From Chenggangzhangella methanolivorans (GTDB taxonomy: Bacteria; Pseudomonadota; Alphaproteobacteria; Rhizobiales; Methylopilaceae), in contig NZ_CP081869.1 of NCBI RefSeq assembly GCF_019797865.1, positions 3,311,501-3,375,500 on the forward strand: DNA of 64,000 nucleotides, read 5' to 3'. The notes below the pieces were generated by a model. The model was not told the origin of the DNA, searched no databases, and was given only the letters and a program-made list of their open reading frames with translations. The position numbers were made by a program, and so were the translations under genes. This document shows positions 25,626 to 34,916 of this stretch, one piece after another (the stretch's first letter is position 1; each line of letters opens with the position of its first letter).

Positions 25626-26414
25626 TCAGAGGTACTGGACGTCGCCGTCCACGCTGATCGCCTGGCCGGTGACGTTGCGCCCGGCGGGCGAGCACAGGAA
25701 CAGCGCCATGGCGGCGACGTCCTGCGCCGTCACCATGCGGCCGAGCGAGATCTTCCTGAGATACTCCTCGCGCATCTCGGGCTCGGGGACGCCGGTCTGT
25801 TCGGCGCGCGCGCGGATCACCCCGTCCATGCGCGGGCCCTCGACGATGCCCGGAAGCAGCGCGTTGACGCGCACGTCGTCGGGCCCGAGCTCGATCGCGA
25901 GCGACTTCATCATGCCGACGATCGCCCATTTGGTCGCCGCGTAAGGCGTGCGCCAGGCGTAGCCGAGCCTCCCTGCGACCGACGAGATGCAGATGATGCG
26001 CGCCTCGTCCGAGCGCTTCAGCAGCGGGACGGCGCGGCTCGCGAAGCGGTGCTGGGCGTTGAGGTTGACGTCGATGGTGCGCGTCCACGTCGCTTCGTCG
26101 ATGGCGTCGACGCCGGCGGTGGGGCCTGCGACGCCGGCGTTGTTCACCAGCACGTCGAGAGCGCCGAAGCGCTCCGCATGGGCGGCGAACACCGCGTCGA
26201 CGTCGGATGCGCTGGCGACGTCGGCCTTGGTGGCGAGCGCGTCCGGAAAGCGGGCGCGGAAGGCTGCGAGCGCGTCGTCGCTTGCGTCGCAGACATGGAT
26301 TTCGGCGCGGGCCTCCACGAAGGCCTCGGCGATCGCAGCGCCGATGCCCGCGGCGCCGCCGGAAATCAGAACCTTGAGGCCCGGACGCGGGACCAGCGTG
26401 TCGATGACGCCCAT
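25626..26414 (-). CDS. SDR family NAD(P)-dependent oxidoreductase
   Basis: 262 residues, classical SDR. The cofactor motif SGGAAGIGAAIAEAF (TGxxxGxG variant with SGG), CDAS at the end of strand 2 (favours NAD), NNAGVAG, the catalytic Ser in ISSVAG, and YAATK are all present. It probably oxidises a hydroxy acid taken up by the adjacent MFS transporter to the keto acid used by the BKACE enzyme (inference). It is first in the leftward operon. A perfect palindrome at 26465-26478 lies about 50 bp upstream of its start, placing it under the divergent GntR regulator. Confidence 0.88.
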   Translation of the reverse strand: MGVIDTLVPRPGLKVLISGGAAGIGAAIAEAFVEARAEIHVCDASDDALAAFRARFPDALATKADVASASDVDAVFAAHAERFGALDVLVNNAGVAGPTAGVDAIDEATWTRTIDVNLNAQHRFASRAVPLLKRSDEARIICISSVAGRLGYAWRTPYAATKWAIVGMMKSLAIELGPDDVRVNALLPGIVEGPRMDGVIRARAEQTGVPEPEMREEYLRKISLGRMVTAQDVAAMALFLCSPAGRNVTGQAISVDGDVQYL

Positions 26415-26464
26415 GGCGCGTCTCTCCCTGATGTTTTTTGGACGTCTGTGCGTCCGTTTTGTGA

Positions 26465-26478
26465 TTTGTGATCACAAA
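26465..26478. promoter_or_regulatory. Palindromic operator TTTGTGATCACAAA (SDR side)
   Basis: Perfect 14-bp palindrome, 51 bp upstream of the SDR start in the SDR/GntR divergent region. It fits the symmetric sites bound by FCD-type GntR repressors. Its core GTGATCAC recurs near the GntR gene. Confidence 0.7.
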
Positions 26479-26564
26479 ATCAAGGGGAGTCAAGGCAGCG
26501 GAAGAGCAGGGATCGGCGGAGGCGAAGCGCGCGGGGCGTGATGGAGGCGGGCTCTTTTCTCCGC

Positions 26565-26675
26565 CGTCGTCGTGCCGGCCGAAGAGCGGGATCCATGAAC
26601 AGGAACGCTCCGAGAGATCGGTGACGTCGACGTCGATTGATCCCGGGATCAGGCTCAGGAGGACGGGTGTGGTTC
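26565..26675. repeat. REP-like imperfect palindrome, copy 1 (degenerate)
   Basis: Starts GTCGTGCCGGCCGAAGAGCG and ends with TGATCCCGGGATCAGG and GGACGG. It is an inverted-repeat intergenic element resembling copies at 30460, 44410 and 47473. Confidence 0.5.
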
Positions 26676-26711
26676 CGCCGTTCACAACCTCAACGCTTGA
26701 CGAAACGTCAG

Positions 26712-26723
26712 ATGTGATCACGT
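26712..26723. promoter_or_regulatory. Second palindromic operator ATGTGATCACGT (GntR side)
   Basis: It shares the GTGATCAC core with the site at 26465-26478 and lies about 32 bp before the GntR start. It is well placed for autorepression. Confidence 0.62.
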
Positions 26724-26754
26724 TTTATCGTTCCGCAACGATCCCCCGGATCTC

Positions 26755-27438
26755 ATGACAGCCGTCTTGCCGACCTTCGACCCCGTGGCGCGCACCACTG
26801 TCACCGAACAGGTCTACCGGCGCCTGCGCGACGGCCTGATGAGCGGCCGCTTCGCGCCGGGCCAGAAGCTCGCCATCCGCGGGCTCGCGGCCGCGCTCGG
26901 GTCGAGCCCGATGCCGATCCGCGAGGCGTTGCACCGGCTTCAGGCCGAGGGCGCGATCGAGATCACGCCGACGGGGCGCATTCGCGTCGCCTCGCTCGAT
27001 CCGGTCCAGTTGCGCGAGGTGCGCGACACGCGGATGGCGCTCGAGGGCATGCTGGCCGAGCGCGCCGCCGCCGCCGCGACCGCGGCCGACCGCCTCGAGA
27101 TCGACGCGCTGTTCGACGCCATGCAGAGATCGGTCGAGGCCGGCGACCGCTCTGGCTATCTCGAGGCGAACTTCGCCTTTCACCGTCGCATCTATGTGGT
27201 GGCCGACGCCGCCATCACGCTCCGGATCGTCGAGAGCCTCTGGCTGCTGATGGGGCCGTGCTTCTACCTGCTGACGCCCGAGCGCGCCCATCTCCACCGC
27301 TCGATGGCCGCCCATCGCGACATCCGCGAGGCGATGCGCAACGGCGACGGACCAGCCGCGCGGGCGGCGGTGTGCGACGACATTCTCCAGGCGGCGGGTT
27401 CGCTCGCGCGCCTCCTCGTGGCGCGCGCGGAGGGGTGA
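26755..27438 (+). CDS. GntR family transcriptional regulator, FCD (FadR/VanR) subfamily
   Basis: 227 residues. Winged helix at residues 15-80 (VYRRLRDGLMSGRFAPGQKL, IRGLAAALGSSPMPIREALHRLQAEG). FCD ligand domain with metal-ligand pattern: Asp in EVRDTRMALEG, then NFAFHRRIY and the late His in MAAHRDI. Such regulators sense organic acids. It is divergent from the SDR-MFS-BKACE operon, with two GTGATCAC palindromes between them. It is therefore probably that operon's repressor and represses itself as well. Confidence 0.9.
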   Translation: MTAVLPTFDPVARTTVTEQVYRRLRDGLMSGRFAPGQKLAIRGLAAALGSSPMPIREALHRLQAEGAIEITPTGRIRVASLDPVQLREVRDTRMALEGMLAERAAAAATAADRLEIDALFDAMQRSVEAGDRSGYLEANFAFHRRIYVVADAAITLRIVESLWLLMGPCFYLLTPERAHLHRSMAAHRDIREAMRNGDGPAARAAVCDDILQAAGSLARLLVARAEG

Positions 27439-27441
27439 GCG

Positions 27442-27474
27442 ACGGCGCGACTGGCGGAGCGCCAGTCGCGCCGT
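27442..27474. terminator. Perfect 15-bp hairpin between convergent genes
   Basis: ACGGCGCGACTGGCG (27442-27456), loop GAG, and its exact complement (27460-27474). It lies 4 bp after the GntR stop and 10 bp before the end of the convergent dehydrogenase gene. There is no T-run, but the stem is very strong. Confidence 0.75.
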
Positions 27475-27484
27475 GAAGGCCGCG

Positions 27485-28538
27485 TCAGAGCGCGGCCGGA
27501 AGCGTCACGCCGAGCCGCGCCGCATGAGGCTCCAGCGAGGCGAGGATCCCGTCATGAAGCGCGACGCCGTCGCGGAGCGCCTCGCGCTTGCGCCTCAGCG
27601 CCGCCTCCCCGGGCAGGCGCACGGCCTTGACGCCCGGGCGCGGCGGGTTGGCGCGGCAGGCGTCCGCGAGCCACCCAGTCTGGCGCAGGAAGGCCTCGCG
27701 GCCGCCGAAGGCTTCGGGATCATAGACCTGCACGGTGACGGCGGCGTTGACGCCCTTCGGGGCGTCCGCCCGGCCGTAGCCCGCGAGACCTGCGTCACGG
27801 CCTCGGCGTGGAGCGCCATGCCGTAGCCCTTCTGGCCGTGGTCGAGCCCGCCGGTCGGCAGCAGCGTTCCGCCCTCGGTCATGACCTTCGGGTCGCTGGA
27901 CGGGACGCCGTCCTTGTCCATCAGCCAGTCGTGCGGGAACCGCTCGCCCGCCTTGATGAGCCGCTGGCTCATGTTGACCGTGGTGATCGAGGCCGAGATG
28001 TCGATCAGGATCGGGTCGCCCGGCGTCGGGATCCCGTGGGCGACCGGGTCAGGGGTGTAGAGCCCCTTCAGCCCGCCGAAGGGCGCGACCTGCGCTCCGG
28101 AAGGGCTGGAGCTCGCGATCGAGACCATGAGGCCCTGATCGGTCGCGATCGGCAGATAGGCCGCGAGACAGCCGATGTGGTGGCTGTCGCCGATCACGAT
28201 CGTGGCCGCACCATGCGTCCGCGCCCGTTCGCAGCCGAGCTTCACCGCTTCCGAGGTGAGCCAGGCCCCGGGGAGCCGCCGGCCGCGCCAGCAGACCGCC
28301 GCGCCGCGGTCAGAGACGACCTCGGGCGCGCCGGCCCTGGTCATCACGCCGTCCGCGACGCCGTCGAGATACCAGCCGGCGAGCGCGAGCCCGTGGGTGG
28401 TGTGGCCCATGAGATCGGCCCGACCAGATAGGTCGCGACCGCGTTAGCCTTGTCGGCCTCGAGGCCGGCGGCTGCGAACAGGGCCTCGGCGCTCGCGACG
28501 AGATCCCCGCCGCGGTAGCGCGGAGCGGCCGCGCTCAC
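27485..28538 (-). CDS. Malate/L-lactate (Ldh2) family dehydrogenase, two frameshifts
   Basis: About 350 residues after restoring one base near 28420 and one near 27781. N-terminus: SAAAPRYRGGDLVASAEALFAAAGLE. Middle: DLMGHTTHGLALAGWYL (His-rich Ldh2 motif), VIGDSHHIGCLAAYL, PDPVAHGIPTPGDPILIDIS. C-terminus: VQVYDPEAFGGREAFLRQ and GVKAVRLPGEAALRRKRE. The family uses NAD(P)H with 2-hydroxy/keto acids or cyclic imino acids. The last 4 bp of the next gene upstream overlap its start, so it is co-transcribed with the 2-hydroxyacid dehydrogenase and DapA-like genes. Confidence 0.82.
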
Positions 28539-29528
28539 GCGGCGGCCCGCCGCGCCGCGAAGGCCTCGGTCTCGAAGACCTCGGGGTTGAGCACCCTCGT
28601 CGGACGCCCGCCTGCCAGGATCGTCTCGATGTCCTCGACGTTCATCAGGCCCACGCGCTCGACCGACTCCACCGTGTCCGCGCCCGTGTGCGGGGTGAAG
28701 ACGACGCGCGGCTGGCGGAAGATCGGGTGGCTGACGTCCGGCGGCTCGACCGTGTAGGCGTCGATGCCGGCGCCCGCGAGCCGGCCCTCGGTCAGCGCTG
28801 CGTCCAGCGCGTCGAGATCCACGACCTCGCCGCGCGCAAGATTGAGCAGGCAGGCGGTCGGCTTCATGAGCGCGAGGCGATCGGCGTTGATGAGCGCCGC
28901 GTTGTCGGCGCCGCCGAAGACGTGAAGCGACACATAGTCGGCGCGCTTGAGAAGCTCGTCGAGCTCGAGGAGCTCGATCCCGTGCTCGGCCGCGAAGGCG
29001 CGGTCGGGATAAAGGTCCGAGGCCACGACGCGCATGCCGAGCCGATCGCCTTCTTGGCGAGCGAACGGCCGATCGCCCCGAGGCCCACGATCCCGAGCGT
29101 CTTGGCCCCGATCTCGCCGCCGACCGTCCGCTTCCAGGCGCCGGTGACCACGCTCTCGTGACCGGCCGGAATGTTGCGCGCGAACGCGAACATCATGCCG
29201 ACGGCGAGCTCCGCCACGGCGGCCGCGTTCGCGCCCGGCGTGTTGAGCACGGGCACGCCGCGAGCGGTGCAGGCCGGGATGTCGATGCTGTCGACGCCGA
29301 CGCCGTGCTTCAAACGGCCTTGAGCTTCGGGGCGGCCGCGAGCGTCTCGTCCGTGACGCGCACCAGGCCCGCGACGATGAAGTCGACTTCGGCGAGATGC
29401 TCGGAGAGGCCGCCGTCGGGCTTCGACGTGTCGACGCAGCGCACGAAGGTCCAGCCTTTTTCGGCCAGCCGGTCGGGCACGCTTCCGTAGCGCCCGAAGC
29501 CGGGCGAGGTGGTGGCGACGATGGTCAT
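28535..29528 (-). CDS. D-2-hydroxyacid dehydrogenase (SerA/phosphoglycerate dehydrogenase-like), two frameshifts
   Basis: About 330 residues when missing bases near 29313 and 29041 are restored. First segment: ATTSPGFGRYGSVPDRL. Second: KHGVGVDSIDIPACTARGV, NTPGANAAAVAELAVGMM, TLGIVGLGAIGRSLAKKA (NAD fold). Third: LLNLARGEVVD (catalytic Arg), VEPPDVSHPIF and FTPHTGADT (catalytic His). It interconverts a 2-hydroxy acid and its keto acid with NAD. In the cluster it may act on an aldonate-derived intermediate (inference). Confidence 0.85.
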
Positions 29529-29538
29529 GACGAAATCC

Positions 29539-30420
29539 TCAGGCGAGGCCGTGGGCGGCGAGCAGCGCGGCGATCTTGGCGTCCTGCTCAGGGCTCGGCG
29601 GCAGCGCCGGCTGGCGGCTTGCGCCCACCGACTTGTCCATCAGGTAGAGGGAGCGCTTCACGAGCGCCGGCGGATAACCGAGCTTGTAGAGGTCGGTGCG
29701 GAAGGCGGTGAACGTCGCCTGCGCGGCCTCGGCCTTGGCGAGGTCGCCGTCGTTGAAGCCCGCGCAGATGTCGGCCAGAACCTTGGGCATGACGTTGCCG
29801 AGGCCCGAGATGCAGCCCTTGGCGCCGTTCTGGAACGCCCAGAGAACGAGCGAGTCCGGTCCGGAATAGACGTCGAAGCCTTCCGCCTCCTTCGACACCG
29901 CGAGATAGGCCTCGAGCGTCGCCTGCGCGCCGCCGCTGTCCTTGATGCCGGCGATGTTGCCGTGGCGGGCCAGCGCTCGCGCGGTATCGGGTTCGATGTG
30001 GTTCTGGGTGCGGGCCGGGATGTCGTAGAGATAGACCGGCGTCGTGATCGCGTCGGCCACTGTCGAGAAGTGCCGGACGAGGCCGTCCTGCGTGCACTCG
30101 ATGAAGAACGGCGTGATCACCGCCACGCCGTCGACGCCGATGCGGTCGAATTCCCTGGCGAGCAGCACGGTCTCGTAGGTCGCCGGCATTCCCGCGTTGA
30201 CGATGACGCGGGCCTTTCCGCCGACCTCGTCCACGACTTCCTCGGTCAGCCGCACCTTCTCCTCGAAGGTGAGCGCGGTGAAGTCGCCATTGGTGCCGGC
30301 GCACATGATGTTGTTGCCGGCCTCGACCTGCCGGCGCACCTGCGCGCGGGTCGCGGCGTAGTCGATCGCTTCCTTGTCGTCGAAGCACGTGACGAGGGCG
30401 ACGAAGGTTTCGCAGGTCAT
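29539..30420 (-). CDS. Dihydrodipicolinate synthase/N-acetylneuraminate lyase family aldolase
   Basis: 293 residues, DapA/NanA superfamily. GTNGDFTALTFEEKVRL (GTTGE-like motif), VIVNAGMPATYET, the catalytic Tyr in VYLYDIPART, and the Schiff-base Lys in IAGIKDSGG are present. Family aldolases make or split 2-keto-3-deoxy acids. Among dehydrogenases and acid-sugar transporters it is more likely a catabolic keto-acid aldolase or dehydratase than the lysine-pathway DapA. The start MTCETFVALVT at 30420 is used because upstream codons lie in an intergenic repeat. Confidence 0.87.
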   Translation of the reverse strand: MTCETFVALVTCFDDKEAIDYAATRAQVRRQVEAGNNIMCAGTNGDFTALTFEEKVRLTEEVVDEVGGKARVIVNAGMPATYETVLLAREFDRIGVDGVAVITPFFIECTQDGLVRHFSTVADAITTPVYLYDIPARTQNHIEPDTARALARHGNIAGIKDSGGAQATLEAYLAVSKEAEGFDVYSGPDSLVLWAFQNGAKGCISGLGNVMPKVLADICAGFNDGDLAKAEAAQATFTAFRTDLYKLGYPPALVKRSLYLMDKSVGASRQPALPPSPEQDAKIAALLAAHGLA

Positions 30421-30459
30421 TGGATCTCTCAAGGGGGGATGGGGCGCTGGAAACTGAGC

Positions 30460-30556
30460 CGTCATTCCGGGCTTGGCCCGGGATCCAGACGAGCCGGCGG
30501 CGCAAAGTCGGCGACGCGCGGCGTTCCTGGGTCCCGGCTCTTCGGCCGGGACGACG
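30460..30556. repeat. REP-like imperfect palindrome, copy 2
   Basis: Begins CGTCATTCCGGGCTTGGCCC with an internal inverted repeat, and ends CCGGCTCTTCGGCCGGGACG. It lies between the DapA-like and TctC-like genes. Two stem-loops meet in a head-to-tail arrangement. Confidence 0.7.
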
Positions 30557-30575
30557 GCGGCGGTTCAGGCGGAAA

Positions 30576-31563
30576 TCACTCGGGCTTCACGCCCGCGGTC
30601 TCGATGACCTTGCTCCACTGCGCGGCCTCGTCGGCGATCAGCTTGGCGAAGGCCTCCGGGGAGGTGTGCATCGGCAGCACGCCGAGCTCGTCGAAGCGCT
30701 TCTGGGTCTCGGGGCGCTGCATGAATTCGTTGATCGTTTTCGCGTAGGCGTCGACCAGCGCCTTCGGGGTCTTCACCGGGGCGAGGAAGCCGTGCCAGGC
30801 GACGGCCTTGAAGCCCGGGACGGTCTCGGCGATCGCCGGCAGCTCAGGCGCGACCGTGAGGCGTTCGGCGGTCGCGGTTCCGAGCGCGATCAGCTTGCCG
30901 GACTTGATGTGCGGCCACAGCAGCGGGGCGTTGTCGAAGGCGAGGTCGATCTGGCCGGCGATCAGATCCGGCATCATCTGGCTCGAGCCCTTGTAGGCGA
31001 CGTGCGTCATCTTCGTGCCGGTGCGCTGCATGAAGAGCTCGCCGGCGAGATGCTGCGTGGTGCCGACGCCCGAAGAGCCGAAGGTGATCTTCTCGGGATT
31101 GGCCTTCAGGTGGTCGATGAGCTCCTGCACCGTGCGCGCCTTGATGCGCTCGGGGTTCACGACCAAGAGGTTCGGCACCAGGGAGATCTGGGTGATGGGC
31201 GCGAGGTCGCGCAGCGTCTGGTACTGGATCCGGTCCTTCAACAGCGTCGGGTGGATCGAGAGGTTCGAGGTCGAGGCGAGCGCGACGGTCGTGCCGTCGG
31301 CTTCCGAACGCGCGAGGCGCCCGAGCGCGAGCGTGCCGCCGCCGCCGCCGATGTTCTCCGGCACGATCACCTGTCCCGTCACCTTGCCGAGATGGTCGCC
31401 CACCATTCGGGCGAAGATGTCGGCGGTGCCGCCGGCCGTGAACGGCACCAGCAGCGTGATGGGACTTCGGCCAGTCGCCGTCTGCCGCGTGCGCGGCCGA
31501 GATCGGGGCGAGCGAAAGCGGCGTCGCGAGCGCGAGCGCCGCGACCATCAGGGACTTCAGCAT
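30576..31563 (-). CDS. Tripartite tricarboxylate transporter substrate-binding protein (TctC/Bug family), frameshifted
   Basis: About 328 residues: a signal peptide (MLKSLMVAALALATPLSLAP...AHA) and then the Bug fold. It shows VPFTAGGTADIFARM, VPENIGGGGGTLALG, PNLLVVNPERI, TFGSSGVGTTQHLAGELF, VAYKGSSQMMPDLIAGQIDLAFDN and GKLIALGTA. The signal peptide and mature part lie in different frames; changing the CCC run on the coding strand (31461-31463) by +2 or -1 gives WPKS(P)ITLLVPF. It is a periplasmic binding protein for carboxylic acids. No TctA/TctB membrane genes are nearby, an orphan state common for this family. Confidence 0.88.
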
Positions 31564-31640
31564 CTTGGTTCCTCCAGGGACCGTCATCGTCGTCGCGGCC
31601 TCTCGGGGCCGCTGCGTTTCCGTCTCTTGAGGCTCGGGCC

Positions 31641-32769
31641 TCAGGCGGCTTTGGCGTAGATCGCGAGGATGTCCTCGGCTCATGTTTCTCGGGTTGTTGT
31701 CGAGCAGGCGGCGGATCGCGTGGGCGTCGCCCGCCATGGTCTCGAAGTCGCTTGTCGGCACGCCGAGCGCGGAAAGCTTCATCTCGACGCCGAGGTCGGC
31801 GCAGAAGCGGTAAGCGCCCTCGAACGCGGCATCCGGCCGGGCGTCGGGCGCAAGCCCGAGCGCCTCAAGCACCAGCGCGGTCTTTTCGGGAGCCGCGGGC
31901 GCGTTGAAGGCGAGCGTGTGCGGGAAGATCAGCGCGCAGGCCAGGCCATGGGCGATGTGGTGGCGCGTGCCGAGCGGATAGGCGACCGCATGGCCCGCGG
32001 TGGTGTTCACCGGGCCGAGGCAGAAGCCGCCATAAAGGGATGCGAGCGAAAGGCCGACGCGAGCCTCGCGGTCCGAGCCGTCGGCGACCGCGCGGGCGAG
32101 ATATTTGCCGACCAGCCGCGCGCCTTCCAGCGCATAGAGGTCGATGATCGGATGGGCCTTCTTCGAGGTGAAGGCCTCGACGCAGTGCGCCATGGCGTCG
32201 ACGCCGGTGGCGGCGGTGACGGCGGGCGGCACCGTCATGGTGAGGTCGGGATCGACCGCCGCGAGGTCGGCCAGCATGAAGCGGCTCTGCACCGCGAGCT
32301 TGTTCTGGGTCTCGGGGTCCGTGACGAGCGAGCGCGTTCCGCCCTCCGAACCCGTTCCCGAGGTGGTCGGGACCTGCACGAGCCCGACCGTCCGGCCGAG
32401 CACCTTCTCCGGGCCGACCACGTCCTTGAGGCTCTGGCCCGAACCGGGCAGCACCGCGACGAGCTTGGCGAGATCCATGGCGCTGCCGCCGCCGAAGCCG
32501 ATCACGACGTCGGGCCGGACCTCCGCGGCGAGCGCCAGCGCCTTGTCGAGATTGGGTGCGTCGGGCTCCGGCTTCACCTCGCCGAACACCGCGACCTCGC
32601 CCTTGAGGCCGAGCAGCTCGACGCGCGCGGCGTTGAATGGGTCGGCGACCACGAGCGGGCGGACATAGCCCTTCTCGGCGAGATAGGCCGCGACGGACGA
32701 GACGACGCCCGGTCCGAATTCGAGCCGCGCCGGGCGCAGAATTTCGATGGGGGCCACGAGGGCGCTCAT
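31641..32769 (-). CDS. Iron-containing alcohol dehydrogenase (maleylacetate reductase/Fe-ADH superfamily), frameshift near 3' end
   Basis: About 375 residues. NAD-binding GGGSAMDLAKL at about residue 96, VPTTSGTGSEGG, and metal ligands in the DAMAHCVEAF and HAVAYPLGTRHHIAHG blocks. It ends LLDNNPRNMS/EDILAIYAKAA once one surplus base near 31677 is removed. Fe-ADHs reduce or oxidise alcohol/aldehyde pairs, including tartronate-semialdehyde-like and 4-carbon substrates. Its ATG overlaps the IclR stop (ATGA), so regulator and enzyme are co-transcribed. Confidence 0.88.
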
Positions 32770-33640
32770 GAGGCGGCTCCTGACTGGGGGAGGGCGATCG
32801 CGCCGAGCGACAGGCGCGACGCCTGTCCGAGCTTTTCGGCGATGCGGATCGCATGGGGGGCGGCGAGCGCGACGAAGTCGTCGACGCTCATCCGCGCGGC
32901 GTTGATGGTGAGGCTGACGCCGGCCACGGGTTTTCCGCCCGCGTCGAGCACAGGGGCCGCGACGGTTCGCAGGCCATAGGCGTTCTCGCCGTCCGACACC
33001 GCGAAGCCGCGGGCCCGGACCTCGTCGAGGCGGGCGATCAGCGCGTCGAGATCGACGAGCGTGCGCTCCGACAGCTTGACCCGCGGGGCGGCGTCGAGAT
33101 GCGCGATCTGCGCGTCGCGCGGCAAGAAAGCGAGGATCGCGTGGCCGAGCGCCGCCGCATAGGCGCCGGTGCGGCTGCCGGCGCGGCGCGAGACCGGCTG
33201 GGCGGCGGCTTCGACGCGCTGGAGATAGACGACGTCGCCGCGGTCGAGCGCCCCAAGCGAAGCGCTGTCGGAGATCCGCGGCGCGACGTCGGAGAGCAGC
33301 GGGCGGGCGTGGGTCGGCAGATCGTTGGCGGCAAGCGCCGAGAAGCCGAGCTCCAGGCACTTCAGCGACAGGCGGAACCTGCGCGTTTCGGGCATGTGGT
33401 CGAGATAGCCGAGCGCGACCAGCGTGTGTGCGAGCCGGAAGGCCGCGCCGCGGTTCTGCACGGTTCGCGCAGCGATCTCGGCGATGGTGAGCTCGGGAAG
33501 GTCCGGGCCGAAGGCGTGCAGCACCGAAAACGCCTTGGCGACGCTTCCCACGAAGTTCTTTGGGTCGTCGGTGGGCGCGCCGCGGGGCGCAGCCGCGCGG
33601 AGGTCGCCGCGTCATCGTTCGGATGGGTCGGCGCGACCAT
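32766..33640 (-). CDS. IclR family transcriptional regulator, frameshifted near the 5' end
   Basis: About 291 residues. After a 25-residue leader, NFVGSVAKAFSVLHAFGPD starts the winged helix (LTIAEIAARTVQNRGAAFRLAHTLVALGYL). The IclR effector domain follows: ISDSASLGALDRGDVVYLQRVE, GSRTGAYAAALGHAILAFL, RARGFAVSDGENAYGLRTVAAPV, VAGVSLTI. The leader and the HTH lie in two frames; one missing base near 33556 joins them. It is divergent from kdgT, with three GC-box palindromes between, and co-transcribed with the Fe-ADH. It is therefore the likely regulator of both. Confidence 0.87.
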
Positions 33641-33749
33641 GTTTCGTCTCCCGGACCGCGCGCCTTGGCGGCGCGTCTAGTTGTTCGGTATCCGAACTTT
33701 TGTTCGTAATTTGAGCATGACTCCCGTGTGACGGCATGTCAAACAAAAT

Positions 33750-33868
33750 TTGCGCAAACCGCGCATACTGATTGACAGGCTGCATAGTTCGCGCGAATAC
33801 GCACTTAGCGGCGGCAGAAATGCGCGATCGCCCGGCCTAGAGCCCAAAAAATGCGCAAAGCGCGCATG
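33750..33868 (+). promoter_or_regulatory. kdgT promoter/operator region with three palindromes
   Basis: TTTGCGCAAA (33750-33759), TTCGCGCGAA (33789-33798) and ATGCGC-N5-GCGCAT (33852-33868). TTGACA at 33773-33778 is a -35 candidate with AATACG (33797-33802) as a weak -10. The middle palindrome then sits between them and the last covers the leader. This is a good layout for IclR repression. Confidence 0.6.
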
Positions 33869-33880
33869 GAGGAGACGAAC

Positions 33881-34912
33881 ATGCAGGTCCCCATCAAGCG
33901 GGCGATCGAGCGCGTGCCCGGCGGCATGATGGTCGTGCCGCTGCTCATCGGCGCGCTGATCGCGACGTTCTTTCCCGGCACGCCGAAGTTCTTCGGCTCG
34001 TTCACCGGCGCGCTGTTCTCCGGCGCCCTGACGATCCTCGCGGTGTTCTACGTCTGCATGGGCGCGAGCATCGATTTCCGCGCCACCCCCTACATTGTGA
34101 AGAAGGGCGGCACGCTGCTGTTCACCAAGGTCGGCATCGCGGTCGTCCTCGGCGTGGTCGCCGGCCAGTTCCTGGGCGAGGGGCCGGTCTCTTTCGGCAT
34201 CTTCGCGGGCATCTCGACGCTCGCCATCGTCGCCGCGATGAACGACACCAATGGCGGCCTCTACATGGCGCTGATGGGCCAGTACGGCCGTCCGCGGGAC
34301 GTGGGCGCCTACACCATCATGTCGCTGGAAAGCGGCCCGTTCTTCACCATGCTGACGCTCGGCGTCGCGGGTCTCTCGGCCTTCCCCTGGCAGGTCATGA
34401 TGGGCGCGATCCTGCCGCTCGTCGTCGGCATGATCATCGGCAATCTCGACCGTGAGATGCGCGAGTTCCTTTCGAAGGCGGTCCCGGTCATGATCCCGTT
34501 CTTCGCCTTCGCGCTTGGCGCGAACCTCGACCTCTCCAAGGTCTGGACCGCCGGCCTCCTCGGCCTCGCCATGGGCGTCGGCGTGGTGGTGATCACCGGC
34601 ATCCCGCTGTTCTTCGCCGACCGCCTGACGGGCGGAACGGGCGTCGCCGGCGTCGCCGCGGCCTCGACCGCGGGCAACGCGGCGGCCGTCCCCGCGATCG
34701 TCGCTTCGGCGAACCCGGCCTATGCGGAGGCCGCGACCCACGCGACCGTGCTCGTGGCGGCCTGCGTCGTGGTCACCGCGATCCTCTGCCCGATCGCGAC
34801 CGCCTGGACGTACAAGAAGTTCGGCCGTCCGGCCGATCCGGACGCGACCGGAGAGGCGCCTGCGGCCGCCGAGCCGGTCGCCTCGCCGATCCAGGCGCAG
34901 CCGGGCCGCTGA
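33881..34912 (+). CDS. kdgT: 2-keto-3-deoxygluconate permease family transporter (KdgT-like)
   Basis: 343 residues from the ATG at 33881, chosen because GGAGG lies 9 bases upstream and [22 protein letters not shown] is the family start. It has about 10 hydrophobic segments with the KdgT blocks [49 protein letters not shown] and [22 protein letters not shown]. It is a proton symporter for acid sugars such as 2-keto-3-deoxygluconate. Here it heads a kinase-dehydrogenase operon, so its substrate is probably a four-carbon sugar acid (inference). Confidence 0.92.
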   Translation: MQVPIKRAIERVPGGMMVVPLLIGALIATFFPGTPKFFGSFTGALFSGALTILAVFYVCMGASIDFRATPYIVKKGGTLLFTKVGIAVVLGVVAGQFLGEGPVSFGIFAGISTLAIVAAMNDTNGGLYMALMGQYGRPRDVGAYTIMSLESGPFFTMLTLGVAGLSAFPWQVMMGAILPLVVGMIIGNLDREMREFLSKAVPVMIPFFAFALGANLDLSKVWTAGLLGLAMGVGVVVITGIPLFFADRLTGGTGVAGVAAASTAGNAAAVPAIVASANPAYAEAATHATVLVAACVVVTAILCPIATAWTYKKFGRPADPDATGEAPAAAEPVASPIQAQPGR

Positions 34913-34916
34913 CGAC

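Noticed and set aside
29539-30420. Lysine-pathway dapA
   Set aside because: The context is entirely carboxylic-acid catabolism and the GTTGE-type motif is altered (GTNGD). A catabolic aldolase/dehydratase is more likely.
30844-33615. 923-residue protein spanning IclR, Fe-ADH and TctC regions
   Set aside because: The frame links the true Fe-ADH with out-of-frame flanks. Start codons, ATGA overlaps and domain borders show three separate genes.
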